From Desulfurivibrio sp044068625 (lineage in GTDB: Bacteria > Desulfobacterota > Desulfobulbia > Desulfobulbales > Desulfurivibrionaceae): a stretch of DNA of 64,000 nucleotides. Position 1 is the stretch's first letter. Every line of letters starts with the position of its first letter. The stretch is taken from positions 27,362-91,361 of the forward strand of contig NZ_JBIPKH010000014.1 in the NCBI RefSeq assembly GCF_044068625.1. The letters run 5' to 3'. The position numbers and the translations under genes are program-made. Shown in pieces: positions 50,884 through 60,215 of the stretch. The notes under the pieces were generated by a model, which was not told the origin of the DNA, searched no databases, and worked only from the letters and a program-made list of their open reading frames with translations.

Positions 50884-53406
50884 ATGTCCGGCATCACCCA
50901 TGTCCTCAACATCGCCAAGCAGGCCCTGCTGACCCACCAGATGTCGATCCAGGTCACCGGTCACAACGTGGCCAACGTCGACACCCCGGGTTATACCCGC
51001 CAGAGCCTCAGCCTCAAGGCCAACGAGGCGATCCCGGTGGGCACCGGCCTGTTGGGCGGCGGGGTCATGGGAGATACCATCACCCGCAATTACGACCAGT
51101 TCATGGTCGAGCGCATCGCCCGCCAATCCTCCCTGATGGGCAATCTGGAAGCCCAGCAGCAGGCCCTGCGGGTGGTGGAGCCGATCTTCAACGAAGCCCG
51201 CGGCCTGGCCCTGAACGATCTGCTCAACCAGTTCTGGAACTCCTGGCAGGAGCTCAGCGACAACCCGGAAACCCTGGCCTCCCGCCAGAACGTTCTCCAG
51301 CACGGGCAGTTGCTGGTGGATCACCTGGGGATCATGAACGGCGAAATTATCCGGGCCCGCTCCGATATCGGGGTCAGCCTCAAGGCCGGGATCAACGACG
51401 TCAACTCCCTGACCACCCAGATCGCCGAACTCAACGCCAAGATCAGCACCGCCGAGGTGGCTCGGGGCCAGGCCAACGATCTCCGCGACCGCCGCGACAA
51501 TCTGGTCAAGGAACTCTCCTCTCTCTTGGATATCAGCCAGTTCGCCGATAAAAACGGCAGCTACACCATCCTGCTGGCCAACGGCCACCCCCTGGTGGAG
51601 GGCCAGGAGAGCTGGCGGGTGGACTGGGTGGATGATCAGCTCAACTGGCTCAGCAAAGACGCCAACGGTCGCACCATCTCCCGCCCTCTCGGCACCGGGG
51701 CCCACCTGGGCGGCAAGGTCGGGGGCTGGCTGGAGATCCACAGCGAACTCACCGCCGGCAACCCCAACAACTACGCCGGCCGCCTGGAAGCCCTGGCCAA
51801 CGCCCTGGTTCGGGAACTCAACCAGGTCCACGCCGACGGCATCGGCACGATACGCTTCTCCGAACCCCTGGTGGGCGGGGAGCTGGGGGCCATGACCTCG
51901 GTAACCACCGGCCGGATCGACGCCGGCACGGCCCACCGGACCATCCCGGCGGGTACCATCACCATCAACGGGCTGAGCATCGGCGAAATCCGGGGCGGCA
52001 GCGTGATGGAGAAGGCGGCCAACACGGTCAACGCCATCAATCAGGCCGACAGCGGGGTGATCGCCGGGCTGACCACCCAGGTGACCGGCGCGCCGGTGGA
52101 CGCTGCGGGACTCACCGTCGCTGATACCATCAGTTTCACGGTCAACGGGGTGGAGGTCAACTATACCGTCCAAGCCGGCGATCCGGGCGACAACGCCGCC
52201 TTCGCCGCCAATCTGGCCGCGGCGGCCAACGGCGCCATCCAGGCCCACAACGGCGATGCCGACAATCTGCCGCCCAAAGTGACCATCGAGGCGCTGGTGG
52301 GCGACGGCGGCAACGGAGCGGCGACCAACGCCCTGATCTTCCGCAACACCAACGCCGGCGACCAGTCGTCGATCACCATCGACAACCTGGCGGGCGATTT
52401 TGCCGACCCCGGCCTCAGCCCAGCCATCCTCGGCCTGGCCGCCGTGGCCGGTGAAACCCTGACGGCCGACGCCGGCCACAACACCGGCCAGATCACCCTC
52501 TTCTCCGACCAGCCCTACACCATCCAGGCCGGGGTGGACGACACCTTTCTGACCCAGCTGGGGCTGCACAACATTGATACCGAAACTCCGGGCAACGGCC
52601 GGCTAACCATCACCCCCGGCGAGGGGCCCAATGACGCCTTCCTGCTGGCCGGTTACAAACACAGCCAGGAGCTGAACACCGAAAACGGCAGCTTTTCGAT
52701 CTGGCTTTACAACGACGACGGCTCCCTGGCCCTGCCCCAACCGGTGGAGGTTTCCCTGGAACGGGCCTACAGCGTCCACGACGCGGTCAACGCCATCAAT
52801 AACGCCATCATCAATGCCGGCGGCACCGACAACCCCTTGGCCGCCTCGCCGCTGCCCTGGGTCCAGGCCTCGTTCACCGATCACCGGCTCAAGCTGACCC
52901 CCACCGGCGGCCACCAGTTCGCCTTCACCGCCGACAGCTCCAACCTGCTCCAGGTTACCGGGCTCAACACCTTCTTCACCGGCCACAGCGCCGGCACCAT
53001 CGGGATCAACCAGACCATAATCAAGGATCTCAACCATCTCGCCGCCGGCCAGGTGGGCCCCAACGGCGAAATCTATCCCGGCGACAACACCAACGCCCTG
53101 GCGATCAGCGGCCTCCAGCACAAGGACGACATCGAGTTCCTCGGCGGCAAGCGCAACTCGCTCAACGAGTTCTACAACTCCCTGGTGGGAGATATCGGCA
53201 ACCGGAGCCGGACCGTCAAGCGCAACGTCGAATTCAACTCCCTGGTGCTGAACCAGATGAACGAGATGCGGGACACGATCTCCGGGGTCTCCCTGGATGA
53301 AGAGATGGCCAACCTGATCAAGTTCCAGCACGCCTACACCGCCGCCGCCCGGCTGATCTCCAAGTCCGACGAGATGCTGGTAACCCTGCTGGACACGGTA
53401 CGATAG
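50884..53406 (+). CDS. flgK: Hook-associated protein 1, enlarged
   Basis: 840 residues versus about 550 typical. The N-terminal axial motif (MSIQVTGHNVANVDTPGYTR) and the C-terminus (SGVSLDEEMANLIKFQHAY, then DEMLVTLLDTVR) are normal. The additional length is a central insert, about residues 355-560, with TFTVNGVEVN-like strands, LIFRNTNAGDQSSITI and TGQITLFSDQPYTI. A related module lies in FlgL. These parts face outward in the junction. Codon use looks like the neighbours. It joins hook to filament. Confidence 0.93.
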   Translation: MSGITHVLNIAKQALLTHQMSIQVTGHNVANVDTPGYTRQSLSLKANEAIPVGTGLLGGGVMGDTITRNYDQFMVERIARQSSLMGNLEAQQQALRVVEPIFNEARGLALNDLLNQFWNSWQELSDNPETLASRQNVLQHGQLLVDHLGIMNGEIIRARSDIGVSLKAGINDVNSLTTQIAELNAKISTAEVARGQANDLRDRRDNLVKELSSLLDISQFADKNGSYTILLANGHPLVEGQESWRVDWVDDQLNWLSKDANGRTISRPLGTGAHLGGKVGGWLEIHSELTAGNPNNYAGRLEALANALVRELNQVHADGIGTIRFSEPLVGGELGAMTSVTTGRIDAGTAHRTIPAGTITINGLSIGEIRGGSVMEKAANTVNAINQADSGVIAGLTTQVTGAPVDAAGLTVADTISFTVNGVEVNYTVQAGDPGDNAAFAANLAAAANGAIQAHNGDADNLPPKVTIEALVGDGGNGAATNALIFRNTNAGDQSSITIDNLAGDFADPGLSPAILGLAAVAGETLTADAGHNTGQITLFSDQPYTIQAGVDDTFLTQLGLHNIDTETPGNGRLTITPGEGPNDAFLLAGYKHSQELNTENGSFSIWLYNDDGSLALPQPVEVSLERAYSVHDAVNAINNAIINAGGTDNPLAASPLPWVQASFTDHRLKLTPTGGHQFAFTADSSNLLQVTGLNTFFTGHSAGTIGINQTIIKDLNHLAAGQVGPNGEIYPGDNTNALAISGLQHKDDIEFLGGKRNSLNEFYNSLVGDIGNRSRTVKRNVEFNSLVLNQMNEMRDTISGVSLDEEMANLIKFQHAYTAAARLISKSDEMLVTLLDTVR

Positions 53407-53417
53407 GAGACCAAGCC

Positions 53418-56033
53418 ATGCGCGTCACCATGCAATCCATATACTCCAACATCCTGGTCAACCTGAACAAGCTCAACACCGATATCAACCGGGTCAACCA
53501 GCAGATCTCCTCGGGCAAGCAGATGTCCAGCATCTCGGACAACCCGGTCAACCTGGTCAATGCCCTGGGGCTGCGGACCAACCTCTCCGAGATCGGTCAG
53601 TACCGCAAAAATCTCAGCTACGGCAACACGGTGATCACCGCCTCGGAAAACGCCCTGGTCAGCATGAAGGACCTGGTGATGCGGGCCAAGACCCTGGCGA
53701 TCCAGCAGGCCAACGCCCCCCTCTCCCCGGATAACCGCCAGAACGCGGCCACGGAGGTGAAGCATCTCTGGGAGCAGGCGATCATCCTGGCCAACTCCTC
53801 GGTCAACGGCAAATATATCTTCGGCGGCTTCCGCACCACCGGCTATACCCCCGCCGAACCGGCCCCCTTCGTGCAGGGAGCCCGGGACGGTTATTTCATC
53901 AATGGCGAGCCCCCTGCCCCCCTGGCCACCAGCCTGACCGGCACCGTGGATAACAGCGCCATCGCCGCCGGCGACCTGGCCGTCAATGGGACACCCACTC
54001 CGGTGGATATCGACCCGGGGGCGGTGATCAACGGCCTGGCCATGGAGAAGGCGGCCAACGCGGTGGCGGCCCTGGATGGGCTGGACCCCGAAGTAAGCGC
54101 CAAACTGACCACCCTGCTCCACAGCACCCCCTTCACCGCCCAGACCGCCGGCACCGGGGACCCGCCCCAGGTGGACTACGATTTCACGATCAACGGGGTT
54201 GCGGTGAACACCATCAGCATCATTGGAGAGCAGAGCGCCGCCGAGCAGGTGGACCTTTTTGTCGAGGCGATCAACGCCGTCTCCGGCCAGACCGGGGTGG
54301 GGGCCGAGGCCGGCAATGACGCCAACGGTGGAGTCACCGGCGGCATCGTCCTGCGCAACCTGACCGCCGGCGACGACTCGACAATCGAGATCAACGCCTT
54401 TACCCGCACCGAGGTGGAAGCCGGTACCGGGGCGGTACTGTCAGTCGCCGGCGATTTTGCCGACGCCCTCTCGGCGGCGGCGGGCCCGGCCAACAACACC
54501 GGTGAAATCACCCTCTCTTCCACCAGCGACCCGGCTTCGGCCTTTACCCTGACCAGCCCCAACCATAACGACGACACCGTCTTCGACACCCTGGGCCTGG
54601 GCGCGTCGGCCGAGGAGGGCACCCTGCTCTTCGGCCTGCGCCCCCTGGCCGGCGAACTGCTGATCAACGGCCGGCCGGTGAGCAGCCAGGCCGACGGCAT
54701 CTCCACCATCTACGCCGACGCCTCGGCCGCCGCCAAGGCCGCCGCCATCAACGCCGGCGATTACGGCGTTCGGGCCGAAATCGTCCCGGCCGGCTTCACG
54801 GCGGCGGGCCCGGTCCAGGAAGGCTCCCTGGACCCCGGCGACCTGGTTATCAACGGCGTTGAGATTCTGGTGGAGCAGGTAGGCGATCTGGACAGCGACA
54901 ACGCCCTGGTCCGGGCCATCAACGCCCGGCAGGAGGAGACCGGGGTGGTGGCCAGCCGCGGCGAAAACGGCCGGCTGATCCTCAACGCCGTGGATGGGCG
55001 CAACCTCCAGGTGACGACCTCGGCCATGGGCGAGCAGGTTACCCAGCTCAACAATCTGGTCGGCCAGCCCAGCTCCCAGGTTCATTTCGGTTCGGTACGG
55101 CTCTGGTCCGACCAGCCCTTCCGGCTGGAAAGCCGTTCCGAGGATGACCCCGCCGCCGCTCTGGCCGCCCTGGGGCTCAGCGCCGAGGGGGACGACCCCT
55201 CCCTGCTGATCGTCAACACCATCCAGCGGGATAACGACTACGTCCGCTACGCCGGCGACCGGGATAACGACATCAGCATCAAGGTGGGACCGCAAAGCAC
55301 CATCGAGATCAACAAGAACGGCTACGACGCGGTATTCGACACCGGGGTTTTCCGAATTCTCAAGGAGCTGGAGGATTTTCTCCAGGGGGAAAAATATACC
55401 GCCGTCACCGGCGCCGCCCAGGCCGGCGATATCCACGCCCTGCTGAACAGCGAAGATACCGGGCTGGAGCTGGCCGATCGCATCGTCGAGGGAGGGGGAA
55501 CCTTCAAGGTGGTCATCGCCAACCACGACTCCACTCCGCCCAGCCATACCACCACCACAATCAGGGTGGACCCGGAAAACGATACCCTGGAGGATATCGC
55601 CCAGCGGCTCAACGGCATCAACGGCCTTGCGGCCACCTGGACCGACACCGGCCATCTGCGGCTGGAGTCCTCTGACCCCCAGCGCTACAGCTTCAACCTG
55701 GAGCAGGACACCAGCGGCCTGCTCGACGCCATCGGTTTGCGCCCGGACCAGATTCAGGCCAGCGCCCTGCAAAAATCGATCGCCGAGCTGGAGGTGCTGC
55801 TCAACGAGCAGACCAACCAGATCTCCGACTTCGGGGCCCGGGCCAACCGAATCGAAACCCAGAACAACATCTATATGAACCTGGAGGTGGCCACGGCGGA
55901 AAATCTTTCCGAGCTGGAAGACACCGACCTGATCAAGGCCCTGATGGAGATGCAGGCCAAGGAGGTGGCCTACCAGGCCGCCCTCAGTGCCGCCGCCAAA
56001 ACCATGCAGCTTAGTCTGGTCAACTTTCTTTAG
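53418..56033 (+). CDS. flgL: Hook-associated protein 3, greatly enlarged
   Basis: 871 residues versus about 300-400 typical. The N-terminus (LNKLNTDINRVNQQISSGKQ, ISDNPVNLVNAL) and C-terminus (ENLSELEDTDLIKALMEMQAKEVAYQ, then AALSAAAKTMQLSLVNFL) are standard. The middle (about 180-760) contains several beta-rich modules. The one at about 183-394 resembles the FlgK insert. A later segment (about 430-560) reads like flagellin-type domains (DLVINGVEI, then LVRAINARQEETGV). These probably form a surface domain on the junction. Confidence 0.92.
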   Translation: MRVTMQSIYSNILVNLNKLNTDINRVNQQISSGKQMSSISDNPVNLVNALGLRTNLSEIGQYRKNLSYGNTVITASENALVSMKDLVMRAKTLAIQQANAPLSPDNRQNAATEVKHLWEQAIILANSSVNGKYIFGGFRTTGYTPAEPAPFVQGARDGYFINGEPPAPLATSLTGTVDNSAIAAGDLAVNGTPTPVDIDPGAVINGLAMEKAANAVAALDGLDPEVSAKLTTLLHSTPFTAQTAGTGDPPQVDYDFTINGVAVNTISIIGEQSAAEQVDLFVEAINAVSGQTGVGAEAGNDANGGVTGGIVLRNLTAGDDSTIEINAFTRTEVEAGTGAVLSVAGDFADALSAAAGPANNTGEITLSSTSDPASAFTLTSPNHNDDTVFDTLGLGASAEEGTLLFGLRPLAGELLINGRPVSSQADGISTIYADASAAAKAAAINAGDYGVRAEIVPAGFTAAGPVQEGSLDPGDLVINGVEILVEQVGDLDSDNALVRAINARQEETGVVASRGENGRLILNAVDGRNLQVTTSAMGEQVTQLNNLVGQPSSQVHFGSVRLWSDQPFRLESRSEDDPAAALAALGLSAEGDDPSLLIVNTIQRDNDYVRYAGDRDNDISIKVGPQSTIEINKNGYDAVFDTGVFRILKELEDFLQGEKYTAVTGAAQAGDIHALLNSEDTGLELADRIVEGGGTFKVVIANHDSTPPSHTTTTIRVDPENDTLEDIAQRLNGINGLAATWTDTGHLRLESSDPQRYSFNLEQDTSGLLDAIGLRPDQIQASALQKSIAELEVLLNEQTNQISDFGARANRIETQNNIYMNLEVATAENLSELEDTDLIKALMEMQAKEVAYQAALSAAAKTMQLSLVNFL

Positions 56034-56104
56034 CCGATTTATTTGAGAAGTCAGGGGCGACCAAGGAGTGGTTCGCCGCCAACAAAGCCAGGAGGGCGCC
56101 AAAA

Positions 56105-56356
56105 ATGCTGGTACTTGCGAGAAAACTGGGTGAAGCGGTGGCCATCGGCGACCAGATCACCATCCGGGTGCTGGAGGTTAAAAACGGCCAGGTCAAGCTG
56201 GGGGTGGAAGCCCCGACCGAGATCCCGATCCACCGGGAAGAGATCTACCAGCGCATTCTGGCCGCCAACCGCCAGGCCGCCGCCGGCGGTCCCATCGACC
56301 TGGAAAATCTCTCCCTCAAATTAACGGAAAGGGGCGAAAAAGCCGATAAAGAGTAG
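56105..56356 (+). CDS. csrA: Carbon storage regulator CsrA
   Basis: 83 residues. The core (MLVLARKLGEAVAIGDQITI, then VKLGVEAPTEIPIHREEIYQRI) is canonical; about 20 additional residues at the C-terminus are charged. CsrA binds GGA motifs in mRNA leaders. AGGAGG lies nine bases before the ATG. It sits with fliW directly behind flgL, the order known for flagellin-linked Csr control. Confidence 0.97.
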   Translation: MLVLARKLGEAVAIGDQITIRVLEVKNGQVKLGVEAPTEIPIHREEIYQRILAANRQAAAGGPIDLENLSLKLTERGEKADKE

Positions 56357-56411
56357 GCAGGCAGCAACGGGCCAAGGGGTCCGCAACCGCAATCCCCATC
56401 GGAGGTAACTA

Positions 56412-56891
56412 ATGGTAGAGGCAGCGATGAAAATAGCAGAGCCCAGCGAAGCAACGATCATCCGGAGCAGCCGGTTCGGCGAAATGGTGGTGGACCAGGA
56501 GAAGGTAATCACCCTGACCAGTGCCCTTGCCGGTTTCCCTGAAACCCGCCACTTCGCCCTGCGCCAGCACAGCAACAAATCGCCTTTCATGTGGTTGCAG
56601 TCGCTGGACAACCCGGAACTGGCCTTCGTGGTCATCGAGGCCAAACGACTGGTTCCCCTCTATGAGCCGGAAATTCCCCTGGGCGCCCTGCGGGAACTGG
56701 GCGATGTCGCCGACCAAGGCCTGGAGATGCTGCTGATCCTGGCCATCCCCAAAGGCAAACCGGCAGCAATGACCGCCAACCTGCTGGGACCGCTGGTGAT
56801 CAATCCGGCCACCCGCCTGGCCAAACAGGTCCTGCTCGACCCGGAAAAATACGATCCCTGCTGGCCGGTCTTCGCCACCGAGGAAGGCTGA
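56412..56891 (+). CDS. fliW: Flagellar assembly factor FliW
   Basis: 159 residues. Blocks SSRFGEMVVDQEKVITLTSALAG, FMWLQSLDNPELAFVV and ANLLGPLVINPATRLAKQVLL are diagnostic. FliW binds CsrA and flagellin in exclusive fashion, coupling flagellin secretion with translation. The start at 56412 has GGAGG upstream; a second ATG (56427) also fits. No flagellin gene is in the window. Confidence 0.95.
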   Translation: MVEAAMKIAEPSEATIIRSSRFGEMVVDQEKVITLTSALAGFPETRHFALRQHSNKSPFMWLQSLDNPELAFVVIEAKRLVPLYEPEIPLGALRELGDVADQGLEMLLILAIPKGKPAAMTANLLGPLVINPATRLAKQVLLDPEKYDPCWPVFATEEG

Positions 56892-56910
56892 GCCGGGCTG
56901 CCGCTGATGA

Positions 56911-56928
56911 CGGCACAAGGATGTGCCG
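56911..56928. terminator. Hairpin between fliW and plsY
   Basis: CGGCACA (56911-56917), a 4-nt loop and TGTGCCG (56922-56928) make a perfect stem in the convergent gap. The T-tract is weak on either side, so termination may need Rho. Confidence 0.35.
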
Positions 56929-56952
56929 ATCACCCCCCACGATTTTAAGTCG

Positions 56953-57618
56953 TCACTTTTTAGCCTGGCGCCAGCTTTTTTCCTCTCCCCGCAACAGCCT
57001 CTCGATATTGTCGCGGTGTTTCAGCCAGATCAGCACCGCGAACAAAAGGGCCAGCAGGGTTTCCGGGCCGGCCGCGCCCCAAAGCCCGGCCAGCCCCTCC
57101 TCGCCGCTGGCCCCGCCGTGATAGAGCAGCCAGATCAGGCCCGGCATCAATAACGCGGCACTCAGCGAGGCCAGGGAGACGTAGCCCCAGTTGATCAGGA
57201 CCAGGACGAATACCGCCAAAGCCCCCAGGGCCGCCAAGGGGGCCAGGTAGAGAAAAACCCCCAGGGCGGTGGCCACCCCCTTGCCCCCCTTGAAGCCCAG
57301 CCAGATCGGAAAAAGATGACCCAAAAAGGCGGCGCCGCCACAGAAGATCACCAGGTAGTGCCCCCCCTCCTGGCCCGCCGTCCACCAGGCCGCCGCCAGC
57401 ATCGGCGCCACCCCCTTCAACATATCGGCGGCCAGGGTCAGCAGGCCCAGCTTCTTACCCAGCAGCCGACCCACATTGGTGGCCCCGATATTGCCGCTGC
57501 CCTGGCGACGCACATCCACCCCGGCCAGCTTGCCGAAAAGGAGGCCGAAGGGAACCGCGCCCAAGAGATAGGCAGCGGCGACCAGTACGACATATTCCGC
57601 CATAAAAAAACCGTTCAT
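56953..57618 (-). CDS. plsY: Glycerol-3-phosphate acyltransferase PlsY
   Basis: 221 residues from the ATG at 57618 (GGGGA upstream). Polytopic, with the motifs GSGNIGATNVGR, GHLFPIWLGFKGGKGVATALG and LKHRDNIERLLRGEE. It transfers an acyl group from acyl phosphate to glycerol-3-phosphate, the first step in phospholipid synthesis. It diverges from the deaminase gene by 90 bp. Confidence 0.96.
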   Translation of the reverse strand: MNGFFMAEYVVLVAAAYLLGAVPFGLLFGKLAGVDVRRQGSGNIGATNVGRLLGKKLGLLTLAADMLKGVAPMLAAAWWTAGQEGGHYLVIFCGGAAFLGHLFPIWLGFKGGKGVATALGVFLYLAPLAALGALAVFVLVLINWGYVSLASLSAALLMPGLIWLLYHGGASGEEGLAGLWGAAGPETLLALLFAVLIWLKHRDNIERLLRGEEKSWRQAKK

Positions 57619-57708
57619 TATTGATCCCCGTTTGTGATACCCTGCCTTCAGGGTCGGTAATTGTAGCACGTTAACAACGATCCGCCCCCCTTTTTTGCGG
57701 AGTTGACC

Positions 57709-58179
57709 ATGGAAGAACAAAAAATGATGGCCGCAACCATCGCCCTGGCCGCCGCCCGGCTGCCCGAGGGGGAAGGCGGTCCCTTCGCCGCCCTGGTGGT
57801 GCGGGATGGTCAGATCCTGGGTCGGGGTTGGAACCGGGTCACCTCGAGCAACGACCCCACCGCCCACGCCGAAGTGGAGGCGATCCGTGACGCCTGCCGC
57901 CGGTTGGCGGATTTCAACCTGGAGGGCGCCAGCCTGTTCGTCAACTGCGAACCCTGCCCCATGTGCCTGGCCGCCGCCTACTGGGCCGGGATCAAGGCGA
58001 TCTATTACGCCGCCGATCGTCACGACGCGGCGGCCATCGGCTTTGCCGACCTGCACATCTACCAGGAGCTGGCTCGCCCTCCGGCGGACCGGGACCTGCC
58101 CATGCATCAGTTGATGCGGGAAGAAGCCCTGCCCCTGTTCCGGCAGTGGGAAAAAATGCCCGATAAAATCCCCTACTGA
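57709..58179 (+). CDS. Nucleoside/guanine deaminase (CDA fold)
   Basis: 156 residues. Zinc and catalytic motifs HAEVEAIR (about 50-57) and PCPMCLAAAYW (about 82-92). The C-terminal part (ADRHDAAAIGFADLHIYQEL) with DLPMHQLMREEALPLFRQW resembles bacterial guanine deaminases (GuaD) more than TadA. Weak GGAG precedes the ATG. Lone gene. Confidence 0.82.
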   Translation: MEEQKMMAATIALAAARLPEGEGGPFAALVVRDGQILGRGWNRVTSSNDPTAHAEVEAIRDACRRLADFNLEGASLFVNCEPCPMCLAAAYWAGIKAIYYAADRHDAAAIGFADLHIYQELARPPADRDLPMHQLMREEALPLFRQWEKMPDKIPY

Positions 58180-58195
58180 AAAAAAATCGTCGCCG

Positions 58196-58237
58196 TTGAC
58201 CTAGGTCAAGGTTTCAAGATCCATCCAACGGTATCGT
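58196..58237 (+). promoter_or_regulatory. HcpR-type operator and -10 box of hcp
   Basis: TTGACCTAGGTCAA (58196-58209) is a perfect 14-bp palindrome matching the HcpR (CRP/FNR family) motif of sulfate reducers. TATCGT (58232-58237) could serve as -10. A start near 58244 would place the palindrome centre at -41.5, as for class II activators. HcpR itself is not in the window. Confidence 0.7.
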
Positions 58238-58317
58238 AGCCCTCAACAGCACGATAAACCGGATCCGGAGGCGGTTCTTCGGATCACCGTTTTAAAAACC
58301 ATTACGGAGGATCGAAC

Positions 58318-60012
58318 ATGTTTTGTTACCAGTGCGAACAGACGGCCAAAGGGGAAGGATGCAAGGTGATGGGCGTTTGCGGCAAGAAGCCGGAAGTGGC
58401 CGCCCTGCAGGATCTGCTGATCTACGCTCTGCAGGGGCTGGCCCTGGTGGCGGTGGAAGGCCGCAAGGTGGGGGTGGTGGATGAGGAGGTCAACCTCTTC
58501 ACCTGTGAAGGAACCTTTTCCACCCTGACCAACGTCGACTTCGATCCCCAGCGCTTCGTGGCCCTGATCAAGCGGGCCGTGGCCCTGCGCGAGGCCCTGA
58601 AGAGCAAAGTCAAGGCCGCCGGCGGCCAGACCGCTTTTACCGAAGCCGCCGCCTCCTTCGCCCCCGCCGCCGACCTGGACGGCCTGGTCAGGCAGGGGGA
58701 GGAGATCGACATGAAAAACGCTGCCGACGACAACGCCGATATCCAGTCGCTGAAGCATATCCTGCTCTTCGGCCTCAAGGGTGTGGCCGCCTACGCCGAT
58801 CACGCCAAGATTTTAGGCCAGGAGGATGACAAGGTTTACGCCTTCATTCAGGAAGGACTGGCCGCCCTGCTCCGCAAGGATATGGACCTCCAGGCCTGGG
58901 TGGGGATGGTATTGAAGTGCGGCGAGGTCAACCTGCGGGCCATGGAGCTGCTGGACGCCGGCAACACCGGGGCTTACGGCCATCCGGTTCCCACCAAGGT
59001 GCCCCTGGGCGCCAAGAAGGGCAAGGCGATCCTGGTTTCCGGCCATGACCTGAAAGACCTGGAGATGCTGCTCAAGCAGACCGAGGGCAAGGGGATCAAC
59101 ATCTACACCCACGGCGAGATGCTGCCGGCCCACGGCTACCCGGAGCTGATGAAGTATCCCCACTTCCACGGCCACTACGGCACCGCCTGGCAGAACCAGC
59201 AGAAGGAGTTCGCCGCGTTCCCCGGCGCCATCCTGATGACCACCAACTGCATCCAGAAGCCCCAGGACTCTTACCAGAGCAACATCTTCACCACCGGCCT
59301 GGTGGGCTGGCCCAACGTGGCCCATATCGACGACAAGGGCTGCCCCTCGCTGCTGGACAAGGTTAAAAATGCCGTTGGCCTGGGTTGCGCCGGCAAGGGC
59401 AAGGATTTCGGCCCGGTAATCGACAAGGCCCTGGCCCTGCCCGGCTTCACCGCCGATTCCGACAAGGGTGAAGTGATGGTCGGGTTTGCCCGCAACACCG
59501 TAATGGGGGTGGCCGGCACCGTGATCGAGGCGGTCAAGAACAAGGATATCCGCCACTTCTTCCTGGTGGCCGGTTGTGACGGCGCCAAGCCGGGCCGCAA
59601 CTACTACACCGAGTTTGTCGAGAAGGTGCCCAAGGATTGCGTGGTCCTGACCCTGGCCTGCGGCAAGTTCCGCTTCTTCGATCAGCAGCTCGGCGATATC
59701 GGCGGCATTCCCCGCCTGCTGGACGTGGGCCAGTGCAACGACGCCTACTCGGCGATCCAGATCGCGGTGGCCCTGGCCAACGCCTTTGAGTGCGGGGTCA
59801 ACGATCTGCCCCTGAGCATGGTCCTCTCCTGGTACGAGCAGAAGGCGGTGGCGATTTTGCTGACCCTGCTCCACCTGGGGATCAAAGATATCCGCCTGGG
59901 ACCGAGTCTGCCGGCGTTCATCACCCCCAATGTGCTCAACGTGCTGGTGGAGAATTTCGCCATCAAGCCGATTACCACCCCGGATGAGGATCTGAAGGCT
60001 ATTCTGGGGTAG
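58318..60012 (+). CDS. hcp: Hydroxylamine reductase / hybrid cluster protein
   Basis: 564 residues. N-terminal cluster ligands CYQCEQTAKGEGC and VCGKK (C3, C6, C15, C21 spacing: class I/III without large deletion), then the hybrid-cluster ligands GHDLKDLEMLL, THGEMLPAHGYPE, TTNCIQKP, CGKFRFFD and DVGQCNDAYSA. It detoxifies NO-derived species (NO reductase/hydroxylamine reductase, and protein S-nitrosylase in E. coli). CGGAGG lies before the ATG. It heads a three-gene set with the HD-like and ferredoxin genes. Confidence 0.97.
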   Translation: MFCYQCEQTAKGEGCKVMGVCGKKPEVAALQDLLIYALQGLALVAVEGRKVGVVDEEVNLFTCEGTFSTLTNVDFDPQRFVALIKRAVALREALKSKVKAAGGQTAFTEAAASFAPAADLDGLVRQGEEIDMKNAADDNADIQSLKHILLFGLKGVAAYADHAKILGQEDDKVYAFIQEGLAALLRKDMDLQAWVGMVLKCGEVNLRAMELLDAGNTGAYGHPVPTKVPLGAKKGKAILVSGHDLKDLEMLLKQTEGKGINIYTHGEMLPAHGYPELMKYPHFHGHYGTAWQNQQKEFAAFPGAILMTTNCIQKPQDSYQSNIFTTGLVGWPNVAHIDDKGCPSLLDKVKNAVGLGCAGKGKDFGPVIDKALALPGFTADSDKGEVMVGFARNTVMGVAGTVIEAVKNKDIRHFFLVAGCDGAKPGRNYYTEFVEKVPKDCVVLTLACGKFRFFDQQLGDIGGIPRLLDVGQCNDAYSAIQIAVALANAFECGVNDLPLSMVLSWYEQKAVAILLTLLHLGIKDIRLGPSLPAFITPNVLNVLVENFAIKPITTPDEDLKAILG

Positions 60013-60023
60013 TTGCCAACGCC

Positions 60024-60178
60024 CGTAAAGGGGCTGAACGGCGCTCTGTTTTCGCTCATTCTCGGCGGGCCTCCTGCCCGCCTCCGAGGCGACCACCGCC
60101 TCCTGCACCTCCATGTGCCCGGCGGTGGCCGAAACCCGCGAAAACAGAGCGCCGTTCAGCCCCGGGCCGTACTTTACG
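60024..60178. repeat. Large inverted repeat between hcp and the HD-like gene
   Basis: Two perfect 26-bp arms, 60030-60055 (begins GGGGCTGAACGGCGCT) and 60138-60163 (ends AGCGCCGTTCAGCCCC), surround an 82-bp loop. The loop itself holds a perfect 7-bp hairpin GGCGGGC/GCCCGCC (around 60069-60087). Outer bases CGTAAA (60024-60029) and TTTACG (60173-60178) extend the symmetry after a 9-bp gap. It fills most of the 203-bp intergenic space. It looks like a palindromic mobile element or a strong terminator/processing site, reducing expression of the following genes. Confidence 0.7.
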
Positions 60179-60215
60179 CGATCAAGCCCACTGAAAAGTT
60201 AAACGGAAAACGATT

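Noticed and set aside
50023..52569. Very long open frame on the minus strand opposite flgI-flgK (and similar ones opposite glmS, flgL, hcp and the glycosidase)
   Set aside because: High GC content leaves antisense frames free of stops. The products are rich in Gly, His, Gln and Arg with no motif, and the sense genes are unmistakable.
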